A DNA stretch of 64,000 nt from Shouchella lonarensis (lineage in GTDB: Bacteria; Bacillota; Bacilli; Bacillales; Bacillaceae_D): assembly GCF_900096965.1 (NCBI RefSeq), contig NZ_FMYM01000005.1, forward strand, positions 161,229 to 225,228, in the 5' to 3' direction. The position numbers were made by a program, and so were the translations under genes. The notes beneath the pieces are model-generated. The model ran no database searches. It saw only the letters and a list, made by a program, of their open reading frames with translations, and had not been told where the DNA came from. Numbering within the stretch: position 1 is the first letter of the stretch; the number at the start of each line of letters is the position of its first letter. Positions 8,587-17,986 of the stretch are shown here, piece after piece.

Positions 8587-9963
8587 ATGTTTCGTAATAT
8601 TGCCATCTCTTTGTTGGTGGTTATGGTCGTTTGTATCGGTTATTGGGGTTATCTACAAAAAGTTGATAAAGATCGATTAGCAATTGCGCATGAAAATACG
8701 TATCAGCGTGCCATGCATGACCTTGCTTATCACATTGACCAAATTGAAGATGAGCTTGGTAGTGTATTAGCGATGAATAGTGAGCGGCAGTTATCTCCTA
8801 CCCTTGCGGATGTTTGGCGAGTGACAAGTCTGGCGCAAAAAAGTCTCGCCGATTTGCCATTACAAGGAACAGATTTAGAACAGTCGGAGGAGTATTTGTT
8901 TAAAGTCGGCGACTTTTCTTATCGTACAGCCGTCCGTGACCTTGAAAAACAGCCGTTGACACCACAAGAGTATGAAACATTACAAAAGCTTTATACACAA
9001 GCAGGAACAATTCGTTCATCTTTGCGAGAGACGCAGGCGATGATGATGGGGCAAGATATGAAGTGGCTTGCACTTGATGAATCGAAAAGAGATGAACCAA
9101 CTGCAGCTGCGGGGCAAAATGCGTTTGAAAAAGTGAATGCTTCTGTGCAAGGATTTAGTGAAGTCGAGTGGGGGGCAACGGATGCAGCCATTCGCAATTT
9201 GAACGGTGAATTAAAAGATGCCCTTGCAGGACGTCCGAAAGTGAGTAAGGAAGAAGCGAAAGAAAAGGCGCGTCTTTATGTTCAACTAGATGAAGAAGCA
9301 GAGATAAAAATAAGTGATTCTGCGAAGGCGCTTAAGTATCCAGCGTATTCACTTGTGCTAGAAGATCCTCAAAATCATGTGCGATATCATATGGATATGA
9401 GTGTTGAAGGTGGCGAGCCTATTTGGTTTATGCAAGATCGACAAGTGACCCAAACAAATATTGGTTTGTATGAGGCGGAGCAAAAAGCAGAAGAATTTTT
9501 AACAAGAACGGGTAAATCATCTATGCGTTTACTAGATAGTGCACAGTATGGTCATATCGGTGTATTCACGTTCACAAGCGTGCAAGACGAGGTGCGTATT
9601 TATCCAGATACAGTCATTGTTGAGGTAGCGCTAGATGATGGTGGAATTTTTTCATACGTTGGAAGAGGTCACATCATTTATCATGACGCCACTCGAATCA
9701 TACCAACACCGATATGGTCAAAGGAAGCAGCTCAAGAAAAATTAAATCCACGTGTCGATGTGATGGAGAGTCATATGGCTGTGATTGAAAATGACCGTAA
9801 AGAAGAAGTGCTTACTTATGTATTTTATGGGACGATTGATAGGGATACGTACCGGATTTTTATTAACGCACAGACGGGTGAGGAAGAAAAAGTGGAGCGG
9901 ATGGATCGCCCTGAAGCGCCATATCAACCAAAAGATCATGAGATAAAGGAAGTTCTCCGATAA
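8587..9963 (+). CDS. ypeB: Germination protein YpeB
   Basis: Membrane-associated partner needed to place and stabilise SleB in the dormant spore. ATG 8587 (AGAAGGAG 8-10 bases upstream) gives 458 residues. An N-terminal transmembrane anchor (about residues 4-22) precedes a long helical region and two C-terminal PepSY-type domains (GRPKVSKEEAKEKA and GLYEAEQKAEEFL segments). It is co-transcribed with sleB. The stop codon lies in the loop of the terminator hairpin. Confidence 0.94.
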   Translation: MFRNIAISLLVVMVVCIGYWGYLQKVDKDRLAIAHENTYQRAMHDLAYHIDQIEDELGSVLAMNSERQLSPTLADVWRVTSLAQKSLADLPLQGTDLEQSEEYLFKVGDFSYRTAVRDLEKQPLTPQEYETLQKLYTQAGTIRSSLRETQAMMMGQDMKWLALDESKRDEPTAAAGQNAFEKVNASVQGFSEVEWGATDAAIRNLNGELKDALAGRPKVSKEEAKEKARLYVQLDEEAEIKISDSAKALKYPAYSLVLEDPQNHVRYHMDMSVEGGEPIWFMQDRQVTQTNIGLYEAEQKAEEFLTRTGKSSMRLLDSAQYGHIGVFTFTSVQDEVRIYPDTVIVEVALDDGGIFSYVGRGHIIYHDATRIIPTPIWSKEAAQEKLNPRVDVMESHMAVIENDRKEEVLTYVFYGTIDRDTYRIFINAQTGEEEKVERMDRPEAPYQPKDHEIKEVLR

Positions 9964-9977
9964 GGAGAGCTTTTTTT
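9951..9977 (+). terminator. Intrinsic terminator of sleB-ypeB
   Basis: AGTTCTCC pairs with GGAGAGCT (one G-U) around GATAA, followed by seven T. The ypeB stop codon forms part of the loop. Confidence 0.85.
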
Positions 9978-9986
9978 ATCGAGGGC

Positions 9987-10014
9987 TTGAAATTTGGTCA
10001 AATGATGGGATAAT
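9987..10014 (+). promoter_or_regulatory. Sigma-A-like promoter upstream of cmk
   Basis: TTGAAA and GATAAT with a 16-base spacer, about 200 bases before cmk and just after the ypeB terminator. The rest of the 9978-10211 gap holds no gene I can support; B. subtilis has ypfA and ypfB near this point. Confidence 0.4.
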
Positions 10015-10211
10015 AAAGAAAGTAGCCTCATGTCGGTTTTCTGTGTGTAAGTATGGTGAGTAAGGATTGAAATCTGAAGCGCTTCGTTGTATTGTAAAAG
10101 AGAGGATGGAGAGGCTCACCTTGGGACTAAATTTGTATGTGTAGGAACATAGGTGATTTCTTGAAAACAACTAGAGCAGTTGAAACATGGTAGGAGTGTG
10201 TTGTAAAGAAT

Positions 10212-10889
10212 ATGAAAAAGACGGTGAATGTGGCAATAGACGGACCAGCAGGAGCTGGCAAGAGCTCAGTTGCAAAAAAAGTAGCCGAGCGGTTACGTTT
10301 TCTGTATATTGATACGGGTGCGATGTATAGAGCCCTTACATATGCAGCAATCAAAAAGAACTTGGACTTACATGATGGAGAGGCGCTGGCGGACCTTTTA
10401 TCAGAAAGCGAACTCTCACTCGTTCCTTCTCCTGAACAAACAGTTGTCTATTGGGATGGGAGTGAGGTAACGGATGATATTCGAACGAACCGTGTTAATG
10501 CTCAAGTGTCGCTTGTTTCTAGTCACCAAGCTGTCCGTGAGGCGATGGTTGGGAGGCAGCAAGCCCTTGCTGCTGGTAAAGATGCTGTGCTAGAAGGGAG
10601 AGATATTGGTACGCATGTGTTGCCGCAAGCGGATGTCAAAGTATTTTTGACAGCGTCGGTTGAAGAGCGCGCGCGCAGACGTCACTTGGAACAACAAGAA
10701 AAAGGTTTTCCATCTCACTTTGAGCAGTTAAAACAGGAAATTGCAAAACGTGATGAACTGGACTCCACTCGGACGCATTCCCCATTGAAGAAAGCCGAGG
10801 ATGCGACAGTCATTGATACAACAGCAATGGGGATGGATGAGGTGATTACAGCGATCTATTTGCTGGTGAAGGAGAAATTGGCGCAATGA
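10212..10889 (+). CDS. cmk: Cytidylate kinase
   Basis: Phosphorylates CMP and dCMP with ATP for nucleotide supply. The 225-residue protein has the P-loop GPAGAGKSS near residue 12, YIDTGAMYRALT, the CMP-binding region LEGRDIGTHVLP, and the lid RARRRHLEQ. ATG 10212 is the only usable start, because an in-frame TAG lies at 10191. The nearest purine-rich site (TAGGAG) is rather distant, about 15 bases. The stop overlaps the plsC start by ATGA. Confidence 0.95.
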   Translation: MKKTVNVAIDGPAGAGKSSVAKKVAERLRFLYIDTGAMYRALTYAAIKKNLDLHDGEALADLLSESELSLVPSPEQTVVYWDGSEVTDDIRTNRVNAQVSLVSSHQAVREAMVGRQQALAAGKDAVLEGRDIGTHVLPQADVKVFLTASVEERARRRHLEQQEKGFPSHFEQLKQEIAKRDELDSTRTHSPLKKAEDATVIDTTAMGMDEVITAIYLLVKEKLAQ

Positions 10890-11464
10890 GCTTGTATCGT
10901 ACAGGTCAAGTCATTTGTAAATCATTTTTTAATATCAGTTACAAAGTACAAGTGATTGGGCAAGAGCATATTCCTAAGGAAGGTGGCGTGCTATTATGCT
11001 GTAATCATTTAAGTAACTTAGACCCGCCACTATTAGGCGCTTACTTACAGCGCCCCGTTCACTACATGGCAAAAAAAGAGCTGTTTGAAGTACCGCTCTT
11101 TGGTACATTACTGTCAAACTTGGGGGCTTTTCCAGTCAAACGTGGTGCCGGCGATCGACAAGCACTTCGTACAACGTTGAATATGTTGAAAGAGGGTAAG
11201 ATGATTGGTCTATTTCCTGAAGGGACCCGTTCAAAAACTGGAGAAATTGGAGAAGGGCTGGCTGGCGTTGGATTCTTTGCCGCACGTAGCGAGGCTGCAG
11301 TTGTTCCTGTAGCCATTATTGGTCCGTACAAGTTTAGAAAACCGTTGACAATCGTTTACGGGAAGCCACTCGACATGCAACAACTTCGTGAGCAGAAGGC
11401 GTCTGCGGCGGAAGTGACAGCGGTCATCATGACTGAGATTAAACAGCTAAAAGCGCGTTTCTAA
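10886..11464 (+). CDS. plsC: 1-acyl-sn-glycerol-3-phosphate acyltransferase
   Basis: Adds the second acyl chain to lysophosphatidic acid at the membrane. The 192-residue protein carries the catalytic motif NHLSNLD (NHX4D) near residue 34, GAFPVKRG, the FPEGTRS substrate motif near residue 110 and a PVAIIG motif. It starts inside the cmk stop (ATGA), so translation is coupled. plsY and gpsA for the earlier steps of phosphatidic-acid synthesis lie 3-5 kb downstream. Confidence 0.93.
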   Translation: MSLYRTGQVICKSFFNISYKVQVIGQEHIPKEGGVLLCCNHLSNLDPPLLGAYLQRPVHYMAKKELFEVPLFGTLLSNLGAFPVKRGAGDRQALRTTLNMLKEGKMIGLFPEGTRSKTGEIGEGLAGVGFFAARSEAAVVPVAIIGPYKFRKPLTIVYGKPLDMQQLREQKASAAEVTAVIMTEIKQLKARF

Positions 11465-11513
11465 AGTCATTAGATAAATGCCGGCATGACCGGATTGAGG
11501 GAGGAATTTGTTG

Positions 11514-12671
11514 ATGGTAGAAAAAATGAATGAAGACGTTCATGAGATGAAAGTTTTTTCAGTTGGGGATGTGTTAAAGGGGAAAGTAACAAAAGTAGAG
11601 GATAAACAAGTGTTTGTTGATGTTGGCTTCAAGGTAGATGGGATTGTTCCCGTAAGTGAACTATCAAGTTTACACGTTGAAAAAGCGAGCGATGTTGTTG
11701 CACTTGATGATGAGTTAACATTATTTGTAACAAAGGTGACTGATGATGAATTAATTTTGTCAAAGAAGGAAGCGCTGGCAAAAGAAGCATGGAAGCGCTT
11801 GGCGCAATCGTTTGAGCGTGGTGAGATCATTGAAGCTCCTGTTGCAGAAGTAGTAAAAGGTGGCCTTGTGGTTGATGTAGGTGTGCGTGGATTCATCCCA
11901 GCTTCGTTAGTGGAGCGACACTATGTTGACGATTTTTCTGACTACAAGGGGAAAACATTGCGCTTAAAAGTGGTCGAAATGGAACAAGAAAAAAATAAAC
12001 TGATTCTTTCTCAACGTGCTGTTTTGGATGAGGAAATGGAAGAAAAAAAGAAAGACATTTTAAAGTCATTACAGCCCGGTGATGTTGTAACAGGAACGGT
12101 TCAGCGCTTAACGAGTTTTGGCGCATTTGTTGATGTAGGTGGTGTGGATGGTCTTGTACACATCTCCCAAATTGCACATGAACGTGTAGAGTCACCTCGG
12201 GACGTATTGAGTGAAGGGCAAACATTGCAAGTGAAGGTGCTCTCTGTCGATCCAGATAGTGAGCGCGTGTCACTATCTATTAAAGAAACACTTGCTGGAC
12301 CGTGGGAAAAAGTAGCATCAACGTTTCAAATTGGTGATGTTGTTACAGGTACTGTCAAGCGGCTTGTATCTTTCGGTGCGTTTGTTGAAGTAGCACCAGG
12401 TGTGGAAGGACTTGTGCACATTTCTCAAATCTCTCATCAACACATCGGTGTACCACAAGAAGTGCTAGAAGAAGGGCAAGAAGTGCAAGTGAAAGTATTA
12501 GACGTGAATGGTGCTGAAAAGCGCATTTCATTGAGTATACGTGAAGCAAGCAATGACCAGGAAGACATGTCTCAATTCAAAGCGTATGAAGAAAAACGTA
12601 CTGATGACGCAAGTGGTTTTTCCTTAGGAGATATGATTGGGGATCAATTAAAGAAATACCGAGACGAATAA
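11514..12671 (+). CDS. ypfD: S1-domain RNA-binding protein, ribosomal protein S1 homologue
   Basis: Protein of 385 residues with four S1 domains: about 15-85 (GDVLKGKVTKVEDKQVFVDV), 100-170 (GLVVDVGVRGFIPASL), 190-260 (GTVQRLTSFGAFVDVGG) and 275-345 (GTVKRLVSFGAFVEVAPG). This matches the short S1-like protein of Firmicutes, which lacks the ribosome-docking part of E. coli S1. ATG 11514 has GGGAGG 9 bases upstream. It lies downstream of cmk-plsC, where many bacteria keep rpsA. The role is probably translation or RNA handling. Confidence 0.9.
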   Translation: MVEKMNEDVHEMKVFSVGDVLKGKVTKVEDKQVFVDVGFKVDGIVPVSELSSLHVEKASDVVALDDELTLFVTKVTDDELILSKKEALAKEAWKRLAQSFERGEIIEAPVAEVVKGGLVVDVGVRGFIPASLVERHYVDDFSDYKGKTLRLKVVEMEQEKNKLILSQRAVLDEEMEEKKKDILKSLQPGDVVTGTVQRLTSFGAFVDVGGVDGLVHISQIAHERVESPRDVLSEGQTLQVKVLSVDPDSERVSLSIKETLAGPWEKVASTFQIGDVVTGTVKRLVSFGAFVEVAPGVEGLVHISQISHQHIGVPQEVLEEGQEVQVKVLDVNGAEKRISLSIREASNDQEDMSQFKAYEEKRTDDASGFSLGDMIGDQLKKYRDE

Positions 12672-12691
12672 GAGCTCTTGTGGATACGAAA

Positions 12692-12737
12692 AGAGTGACG
12701 TGTATGACCGGGTAGGGATACGCGTACTCTTTTTTTG
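12692..12737 (+). terminator. Terminator after ypfD
   Basis: AGAGTGACGTGTAT pairs with ATACGCGTACTCT (one mismatch, one bulge), followed by a run of T. Confidence 0.75.
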
Positions 12738-12785
12738 TCTAAATGCAAGCCTATCTGCCCATACTAGTGCAGGGAGGTGCCTTGG

Positions 12786-13409
12786 GTGGATGGGACATTG
12801 GTGTACTGGTTGGGCTGGTTTGTATGGGTGATCGGAACGTTCTTTTTACAAAAGAGTCAACAAAGAATATTGCTTTGTATGTGTGTGCTTGCTTTACTGG
12901 CTTTTTTACCGTGGGTTATTTCGTTTGGGACATGGTCAATTAGTCTTGGGTATGTGTTCTCACTTAGTGTTGGTTATTTATTTTTACGGACATTTTCCTT
13001 TAAACAATTGCTTCATACGTGGTTTGTCACGATGTGTATTGCGGGTGCGTATATAGGGATTTTTGTGCTGATTCAAAATGATCCTGTGTTGTTATTGATA
13101 GATTTTCCTTATATTGTCATGTGTTGTATGCTCATTGTGGCATTTTTGTTGGCAAAGAAAACGACCATTCGTTTATGTAGTATTGCTATAGGCATGCTAC
13201 ATGGGGAGGCGGTGCAGGCATACATCATTGGACAGCAAGGTTACATGTATACAGTTGGATCACTTGCTTTTTTTGATATATGGGCTATGTCTTTGGTAAG
13301 TGGGGCAAGTCTTTCTTTTGTCTTTTTCTTAATAGAAGTGTTAAAACAGCGTGTGCAGAGAACGACCAATCCATCAGTAAAGAGGATAGACAAGCATGCA
13401 TCAGTTTAG
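12786..13409 (+). CDS. yphA: YphA-like integral membrane protein
   Basis: About 207 residues with six hydrophobic helices, starting YWLGWFVWVIGTFF. GTG 12786 is chosen because GGGAGG lies 8 bases upstream; the earlier in-frame GTG at 12777 is part of that site. Position between the S1 gene and der, length and topology fit B. subtilis YphA, a sporulation-region membrane protein of unknown function. Assignment leans on synteny. Confidence 0.65.
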   Translation: MDGTLVYWLGWFVWVIGTFFLQKSQQRILLCMCVLALLAFLPWVISFGTWSISLGYVFSLSVGYLFLRTFSFKQLLHTWFVTMCIAGAYIGIFVLIQNDPVLLLIDFPYIVMCCMLIVAFLLAKKTTIRLCSIAIGMLHGEAVQAYIIGQQGYMYTVGSLAFFDIWAMSLVSGASLSFVFFLIEVLKQRVQRTTNPSVKRIDKHASV

Positions 13410-13474
13410 TAAAATGAAAAGGTTAGTACCCAATTGAGTTTATAGAGTAGTGGGAGAAAGGTAGTGAAGGAACG

Positions 13475-14785
13475 TTGAAACCTGTTGTTGCGATTGTCGG
13501 TCGCCCAAACGTAGGAAAATCAACAATATTCAATCGTGTTGTAGGAGAACGTGTTGCGATTGTAGAAGATTTACCAGGGGTGACGCGAGATCGATTGTAT
13601 AGTAAGGGCGAGTGGTTAAATCAGGAATTTTATGTCATTGATACAGGCGGAATTGAAATTGGTGATGAACCACTGCTCGTCCAAATGCGTCATCAAGCAG
13701 AGATTGCTATTGAGGAAGCACATGTCATCATTTTCATGGTCAATGGTCGTGAAGGTGTCACTGCAGCAGATCAAGAAGTGGCCAATTTGTTATTTCGTTC
13801 GAAAAAGCCAGTGGTATTAGCGGTAAATAAAGTCGATAATCCTGAAATGCGCGATAGTTTATATGATTTTTATGCACTTGGTATGGGGGAACCGTATGGC
13901 ATTTCTGGATCGCATGGGTTGGGCATAGGTGATCTTTTAGATGCGGTCATCGCACACTTCCCATCTGACCAGGAAGAAGAGATACGAGAAGATACGATTC
14001 AAATGGCACTGATTGGACGTCCGAATGTTGGGAAATCTTCTCTTGTGAACGCATTACTCGGCGAGGAACGCGTGATTGTGAGTCAAATTCCTGGTACGAC
14101 GCGGGATGCGATTGATACGTCATTTACACGTGATGGACAAGATTATGTTGTGATTGACACTGCTGGGATGCGTAAACGTGGGAAAGTTTATGAGGCAACA
14201 GAGAAATATAGTGTCCTTCGGTCGTTAAAGGCGATTGAACGTGCCAATGTCGTGTTAATTGTTTTAAATGGGGAAGAAGGCATTATTGAGCAAGACAAGA
14301 AAATTGCTGGTTATGCACATGAAGCGGGGCGGGCCATTGTCATTGTCGTAAACAAATGGGACGCTGTTGAAAAAGACGAAAAGACCATGCAGGAATTTGA
14401 AAAAGACATTCGGACAGAATTTCAATTTTTATCTTATGCCCCGATCTGTTTTCTGTCAGCAAAAACGAAGCAACGTGTTCATTTGCTGTTGCCGCAAGTA
14501 CAAAAAGTAGCTGAAAATCATCATTTACGTGTTCAAACACACATATTAAATGATATGATCATGGATGCTGTTGCGATGAATCCTACACCTACTGACAAAG
14601 GCAAAAGGTTAAAGATTAATTATGTGACACAAGTAGCAGTCGGGCCACCTACTTTTATATTTTTTGTCAACGATCCGGCGTTGTTGCATTTTTCGTATAG
14701 GCGTTTTTTAGAAAACCGTCTACGGGCAACATTTACATTTGAAGGGACACCGATTCATATTATCGCTCGAAAAAAGAACGACTAA
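13475..14785 (+). CDS. der: Ribosome-assembly GTPase Der (EngA)
   Basis: Essential GTPase with two G domains that acts in late 50S subunit assembly. The 436 residues match the family length. G domain 1 begins with GRPNVGKST (residue 9), with DLPGVTRD and NKVD. G domain 2 begins with GRPNVGKSS near residue 183, with DTAGMRKRG and NKWD. A KH-like C-terminal domain follows. The start is TTG 13475 after GAAGGA. Confidence 0.97.
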   Translation: MKPVVAIVGRPNVGKSTIFNRVVGERVAIVEDLPGVTRDRLYSKGEWLNQEFYVIDTGGIEIGDEPLLVQMRHQAEIAIEEAHVIIFMVNGREGVTAADQEVANLLFRSKKPVVLAVNKVDNPEMRDSLYDFYALGMGEPYGISGSHGLGIGDLLDAVIAHFPSDQEEEIREDTIQMALIGRPNVGKSSLVNALLGEERVIVSQIPGTTRDAIDTSFTRDGQDYVVIDTAGMRKRGKVYEATEKYSVLRSLKAIERANVVLIVLNGEEGIIEQDKKIAGYAHEAGRAIVIVVNKWDAVEKDEKTMQEFEKDIRTEFQFLSYAPICFLSAKTKQRVHLLLPQVQKVAENHHLRVQTHILNDMIMDAVAMNPTPTDKGKRLKINYVTQVAVGPPTFIFFVNDPALLHFSYRRFLENRLRATFTFEGTPIHIIARKKND

Positions 14786-14806
14786 TCATTTATAGGGGGA
14801 AAATAA

Positions 14807-15424
14807 GTGATCATTGCGCTTGTCGTTACGATTTTTTTAGGCTATCTGTTAGGATCGATCAGTTTTAGTTATCTTTTAGCAAAGCACTTGCGAAAAATTG
14901 ATATTCGGACGTCTGGTAGCGGAAACGCCGGTGCGACGAATACACTTCGGGTCCTTGGTGTGGGCCCAGCAATTACTGTATTGGTCTTAGATATTTTAAA
15001 AGGGGTTGTCCCAGTCTGGGTTGCATTACTGTGGGTGGGGGAGAGCAGTCCTGTTATCCCAGCGCTTGCCGGCTTGGCAGCAATTATTGGACATAACTGG
15101 CCGGTTTTCTTTCACTTTCGTGGTGGGAAAGGTGTGGCGACAACAATTGGGGTACTTGCGACATTACTCTTTTATCCGTCCTTCATCGCAGGCTGTATTG
15201 CAATTATTAGTATTGTCGTGACGCGTTATGTGTCACTCGGATCATTATTGTTTGGCATCATGACTCCGGTCATGGCTTGGTGTTTACTGCCGTTTCGTTT
15301 TTATCCATATGAGTATATTTTTTTGTCGATGTTGCTAATGATCGTTTCTCTATGGCGTCATCGTGAAAATGTGAGTCGTCTTTTATCAGGAACAGAAAAT
15401 AAGATAGGGAAAAAACAGATGTAG
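14807..15424 (+). CDS. plsY: Acyl-phosphate:glycerol-3-phosphate acyltransferase
   Basis: Membrane enzyme that transfers an acyl group from acyl-phosphate to glycerol-3-phosphate. The 205-residue, five-helix protein has GSGNAGATNTLRVLG near residue 37 and HNWPVFFHFRGGKGVAT near 95, both family motifs. GTG 14807 follows AGGGGGG. gpsA, which supplies the glycerol-3-phosphate, starts 12 bases downstream. In B. subtilis plsY (yneS) is elsewhere, so this der-plsY-gpsA order brings the two steps together. Confidence 0.94.
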   Translation: MIIALVVTIFLGYLLGSISFSYLLAKHLRKIDIRTSGSGNAGATNTLRVLGVGPAITVLVLDILKGVVPVWVALLWVGESSPVIPALAGLAAIIGHNWPVFFHFRGGKGVATTIGVLATLLFYPSFIAGCIAIISIVVTRYVSLGSLLFGIMTPVMAWCLLPFRFYPYEYIFLSMLLMIVSLWRHRENVSRLLSGTENKIGKKQM

Positions 15425-15436
15425 GGAGTGGTAATC

Positions 15437-16456
15437 ATGACAAAAATCGCGGTCATTGGTGCAGGTAGTTGGGGTAGTGCGCTTGCACTTGTGTTGGCAG
15501 ATAATGGTCATGAGGTGCGTTTGCATGCAAGACGAGAAGATCAAGTTGATGAGATGAACCAGTGTCATACAAATGAATCTTATTTGCCTGGGGTTGTGTT
15601 TCCGGCATCGATTCGAGCTTATACAAAGATGAAAGAAGTACTGCAAGGAGTAAGTGTTGTTTTAATTGCGGTGCCAACAAAGGCAATGAGGGAAACGATG
15701 CGCGCACTTTTGCCTAGTTTAGCAGAAGACGCAATGGTCATTCATGCAAGTAAGGGGATTGAACCAGTGACGCATAAGCGTGTATCGGAAATCATTGCTG
15801 AAGAAGATAAACAGATGAAAAAAATTGCTCATATTGCCGTGTTGTCTGGACCAAGCCATGCAGAAGAAGTAGCTTTGCGTCAACCGACAACTGTCACAGT
15901 GGCTTCAGAAAATATTGAGGCAGCACAGTTTGCCCAAAATTTGTTTATGAACAAGCAATTTCGTGTCTATACAAATCCCGACCTCATCGGTGTTGAGATG
16001 GGCGGTGCGTTAAAAAACATTATTGCGCTTGTGTGTGGGATAACAAATGGCTTAGGTTTAGGTGATAACACAAAAGCAGCAATTATGACGCGTGGTCTTG
16101 CAGAGATGAGTAGACTCGGTGTACATATGGGTGCAAACCCGCTTACTTTTTCTGGGTTATCTGGTTTAGGCGATCTCATTGTGACATGTACAAGTGTGCA
16201 CTCTCGTAATTGGCGGGCTGGTCGTATGATTGGTGAGGGGTTGTCTATGGACGAGGTGCTGGCGCAAATGGGGATGGTTGTCGAAGGCGTTCGCACGACA
16301 AAAGCAGCGTACGAATTGGCACAAGAGAAAGGTGTGGAGATGCCGTTAACAGAGGCGCTCAATTCTGTGTTGTTTGAAGGAGTGACACCGCAAGAAGCAA
16401 CAGAACAGTTAATGGCGCGTATGCGCACACATGAGGTAGAAACGTTATTTGAATGA
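15437..16456 (+). CDS. gpsA: Glycerol-3-phosphate dehydrogenase [NAD(P)+]
   Basis: Reduces dihydroxyacetone phosphate to glycerol-3-phosphate for phospholipids. Of the possible starts, ATG 15437 has GGGAGTGG 5-7 bases upstream. The 339-residue protein has the dinucleotide motif GAGSWGSAL, LSGPSHAEEV near residue 138, the catalytic Lys region GGALKNIIAL, and GDNTKAAIMTRG. It forms an operon with plsY. Confidence 0.96.
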   Translation: MTKIAVIGAGSWGSALALVLADNGHEVRLHARREDQVDEMNQCHTNESYLPGVVFPASIRAYTKMKEVLQGVSVVLIAVPTKAMRETMRALLPSLAEDAMVIHASKGIEPVTHKRVSEIIAEEDKQMKKIAHIAVLSGPSHAEEVALRQPTTVTVASENIEAAQFAQNLFMNKQFRVYTNPDLIGVEMGGALKNIIALVCGITNGLGLGDNTKAAIMTRGLAEMSRLGVHMGANPLTFSGLSGLGDLIVTCTSVHSRNWRAGRMIGEGLSMDEVLAQMGMVVEGVRTTKAAYELAQEKGVEMPLTEALNSVLFEGVTPQEATEQLMARMRTHEVETLFE

Positions 16457-16474
16457 ACGTAAGGACGTTTTGGG

Positions 16475-16502
16475 CACCATTTTAGCCCTTCTGCATACGA
16501 TA
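16475..16502 (+). promoter_or_regulatory. Sigma-K-like promoter of spoVIF
   Basis: CACC (16475-16478), 15 bases, then GCATACGATA (16493-16502). The -10 fits the sigma-K pattern gCATAnnnTA exactly and the -35 fits mACm. It lies 31 bases before a gene whose family acts in late mother-cell coat assembly. Confidence 0.6.
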
Positions 16503-16532
16503 AGGAGAAACATCGTAGGAAGGGGGATAATC

Positions 16533-16799
16533 ATGTTTAAAAAGAATGACTCATTTTTTGATGAGGTGCAAAAGGAAACAAAAGTAAATCCGCAAGAACT
16601 GTTACAATTGGCAAGTACAGTGAGCAAAGCAAATTTAAAAGATGAAGGTACAATTAGAAAGCTCATTCATCGGGTTGCGTCATTGGCAAATAAGCCGGTT
16701 TCTCGCGAAAAAGAAGATAAAATTGTTGAAGCGATTTTAAACAATGATATGCCAGCAGATCTGTCTTCTCTTGGGAAAATGTTTAATAGCAAAAAGTGA
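16533..16799 (+). CDS. spoVIF: Stage VI sporulation protein F family
   Basis: An 88-residue protein resembling SpoVIF (B. subtilis YjcC), a coat-assembly factor. Visible features are FFDEVQKETKV, LASTVSKANLKDE, TIRKLIHRVASLANKPVS and REKEDKIVEAIL, which follow the family pattern. ATG 16533 has GGAAGGGGG 6 bases upstream; the longer open frame lacks a ribosome site and runs through the promoter. It lies between gpsA and spoIVA and is followed by a strong terminator, so it is a single-gene unit. Confidence 0.85.
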   Translation: MFKKNDSFFDEVQKETKVNPQELLQLASTVSKANLKDEGTIRKLIHRVASLANKPVSREKEDKIVEAILNNDMPADLSSLGKMFNSKK

Positions 16800-16913
16800 T
16801 TTTGCTTATACATCTCTGACATGGTCAAACGTCCAAGCCAAATGTTGTAGCCTGCATATACTTTAATAGAGCACCTACTACTAAAAAGGGCATTAGCAAA
16901 AAGGGTTTAGTCA

Positions 16914-16959
16914 AGCCAGGAGCAGAATGCCCCATTCTGTTCCTGGCTCTCCTTTTTTT
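16914..16959 (+). terminator. Strong terminator after spoVIF
   Basis: A 16-bp stem (AGCCAGGAGCAGAATG with CATTCTGTTCCTGGCT, one G-U pair) around CCC, followed shortly by seven T. Confidence 0.9.
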
Positions 16960-16970
16960 GCCCATATTTA

Positions 16971-16979
16971 TGTTATAAT
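16971..16979 (+). promoter_or_regulatory. Extended -10 promoter for the DUF2768 gene
   Basis: TGTTATAAT is a perfect extended -10 (TGnTATAAT), 22 bases before the ATG at 17001. No good -35 is visible, as expected for this type. Confidence 0.5.
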
Positions 16980-17000
16980 GACGAGGATGGGGGTGTGAAG

Positions 17001-17204
17001 ATGTCTCAAGCAATGTTGAATATGTACATATCGTTTGTTGGTTTATTATTAATGTTTATTTCAGCAGGCACTGCGTTATGGGCGCGGACAAAGTTATCTG
17101 GGTTAGCCGCGAAAATGGTTCTGACAGTTTCTTTTTGCTGTTTGCTCATTGCAGGTGTCATTGTATTTTATATTGTTGTTGGTGGACCAACGTCAAAAGC
17201 ATAA
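17001..17204 (+). CDS. DUF2768-like small membrane protein
   Basis: A 67-residue protein with two hydrophobic helices (about residues 8-28 and 42-62) and a short basic loop between them. ATG 17001 has GGGGGTG just upstream. Small two-helix proteins of this type (YphE in B. subtilis) sit just before yphF-spoIVA. Function unknown; the call rests on position, size and topology. Confidence 0.7.
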   Translation: MSQAMLNMYISFVGLLLMFISAGTALWARTKLSGLAAKMVLTVSFCCLLIAGVIVFYIVVGGPTSKA

Positions 17205-17228
17205 TCTATAAGAGAAAGAGGTGGATCA

Positions 17229-17954
17229 ATGAAGGATCGACTAAAGCTTGTTTTTGCTAGTTTATGTATCGTGTTGTTTAGTGGCTGTTTTTTCCCGAAT
17301 GAGCAGCGGGTTGAAAACCAAATAACCTATCCGGATCAATTAGCGAGTGTTCAAACGGCCATTGAGCAATTTCAAGTAGACAACGGAGGATTGCCCATTC
17401 GGACGTTCGATGAGTCGGTCCCGATGTATCACCGTTATGTCATTGACTTTAGTCAATTGGTTCCACGGTATATGCAGACCCCTCCAGGAACGGCGTTTGA
17501 GAACGGGGGGACACATCAGTATGTGCTTGTCAACGTAGAGGACGATCCGCAAGTAAAAGTGATTGACTTAACGAGTGTGAAGGTCATTCGTGAACTACAA
17601 GAACGGGTGCGCGATTATCGTCGGGCGCATACATACGCACCTGTTGAGGAGACACTTGATCAAGGATTATTTACATTAGACTTTGAGGCTTTGGGATATG
17701 AAGAAGCTCCTTACGTGCAAAGTCCGTATCATGAGACAATCCGCTTGCCATTGTTATACACGAACGAAGGCAATGTGGTCATTGATTATAAGATGGATTT
17801 AACCATGTATATGCAGGATGCTGCTGAGATTCCTGAAGAAGGCATTGATTTACGTCCATTATTATACGAAGAGTCTCCGTATGCCCCGGCACATTCTGTC
17901 CCGTATTCCCTTGATAAAGAAGGAGAAATCATCTATGATCGCGGTTTAGAGTGA
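17229..17954 (+). CDS. yphF: YphF-like lipoprotein
   Basis: A 241-residue predicted lipoprotein: the signal peptide ends in the lipobox LFSGC (Cys 20), so it would be anchored outside the membrane. The mature part is acidic and proline-rich and begins with a helical segment (LASVQTAIEQFQVDNGG). It lies between the DUF2768 gene and spoIVA, as yphF does in B. subtilis. ATG 17229 follows AGAAAGAGGTGG. No enzymatic motif is seen. Confidence 0.75.
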   Translation: MKDRLKLVFASLCIVLFSGCFFPNEQRVENQITYPDQLASVQTAIEQFQVDNGGLPIRTFDESVPMYHRYVIDFSQLVPRYMQTPPGTAFENGGTHQYVLVNVEDDPQVKVIDLTSVKVIRELQERVRDYRRAHTYAPVEETLDQGLFTLDFEALGYEEAPYVQSPYHETIRLPLLYTNEGNVVIDYKMDLTMYMQDAAEIPEEGIDLRPLLYEESPYAPAHSVPYSLDKEGEIIYDRGLE

Positions 17955-17986
17955 GTCCGAGTATAAGTGAAAAACAAGGTCTATTT

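Noticed and set aside
15967..16428. 153-codon frame antisense to gpsA
   Set aside because: It lies wholly within gpsA, has no ribosome site and no recognisable protein pattern.
16449..16532. N-terminal extension of SpoVIF
   Set aside because: No ribosome site, and the sigma-K-like promoter lies inside it; ATG 16533 matches the family start.
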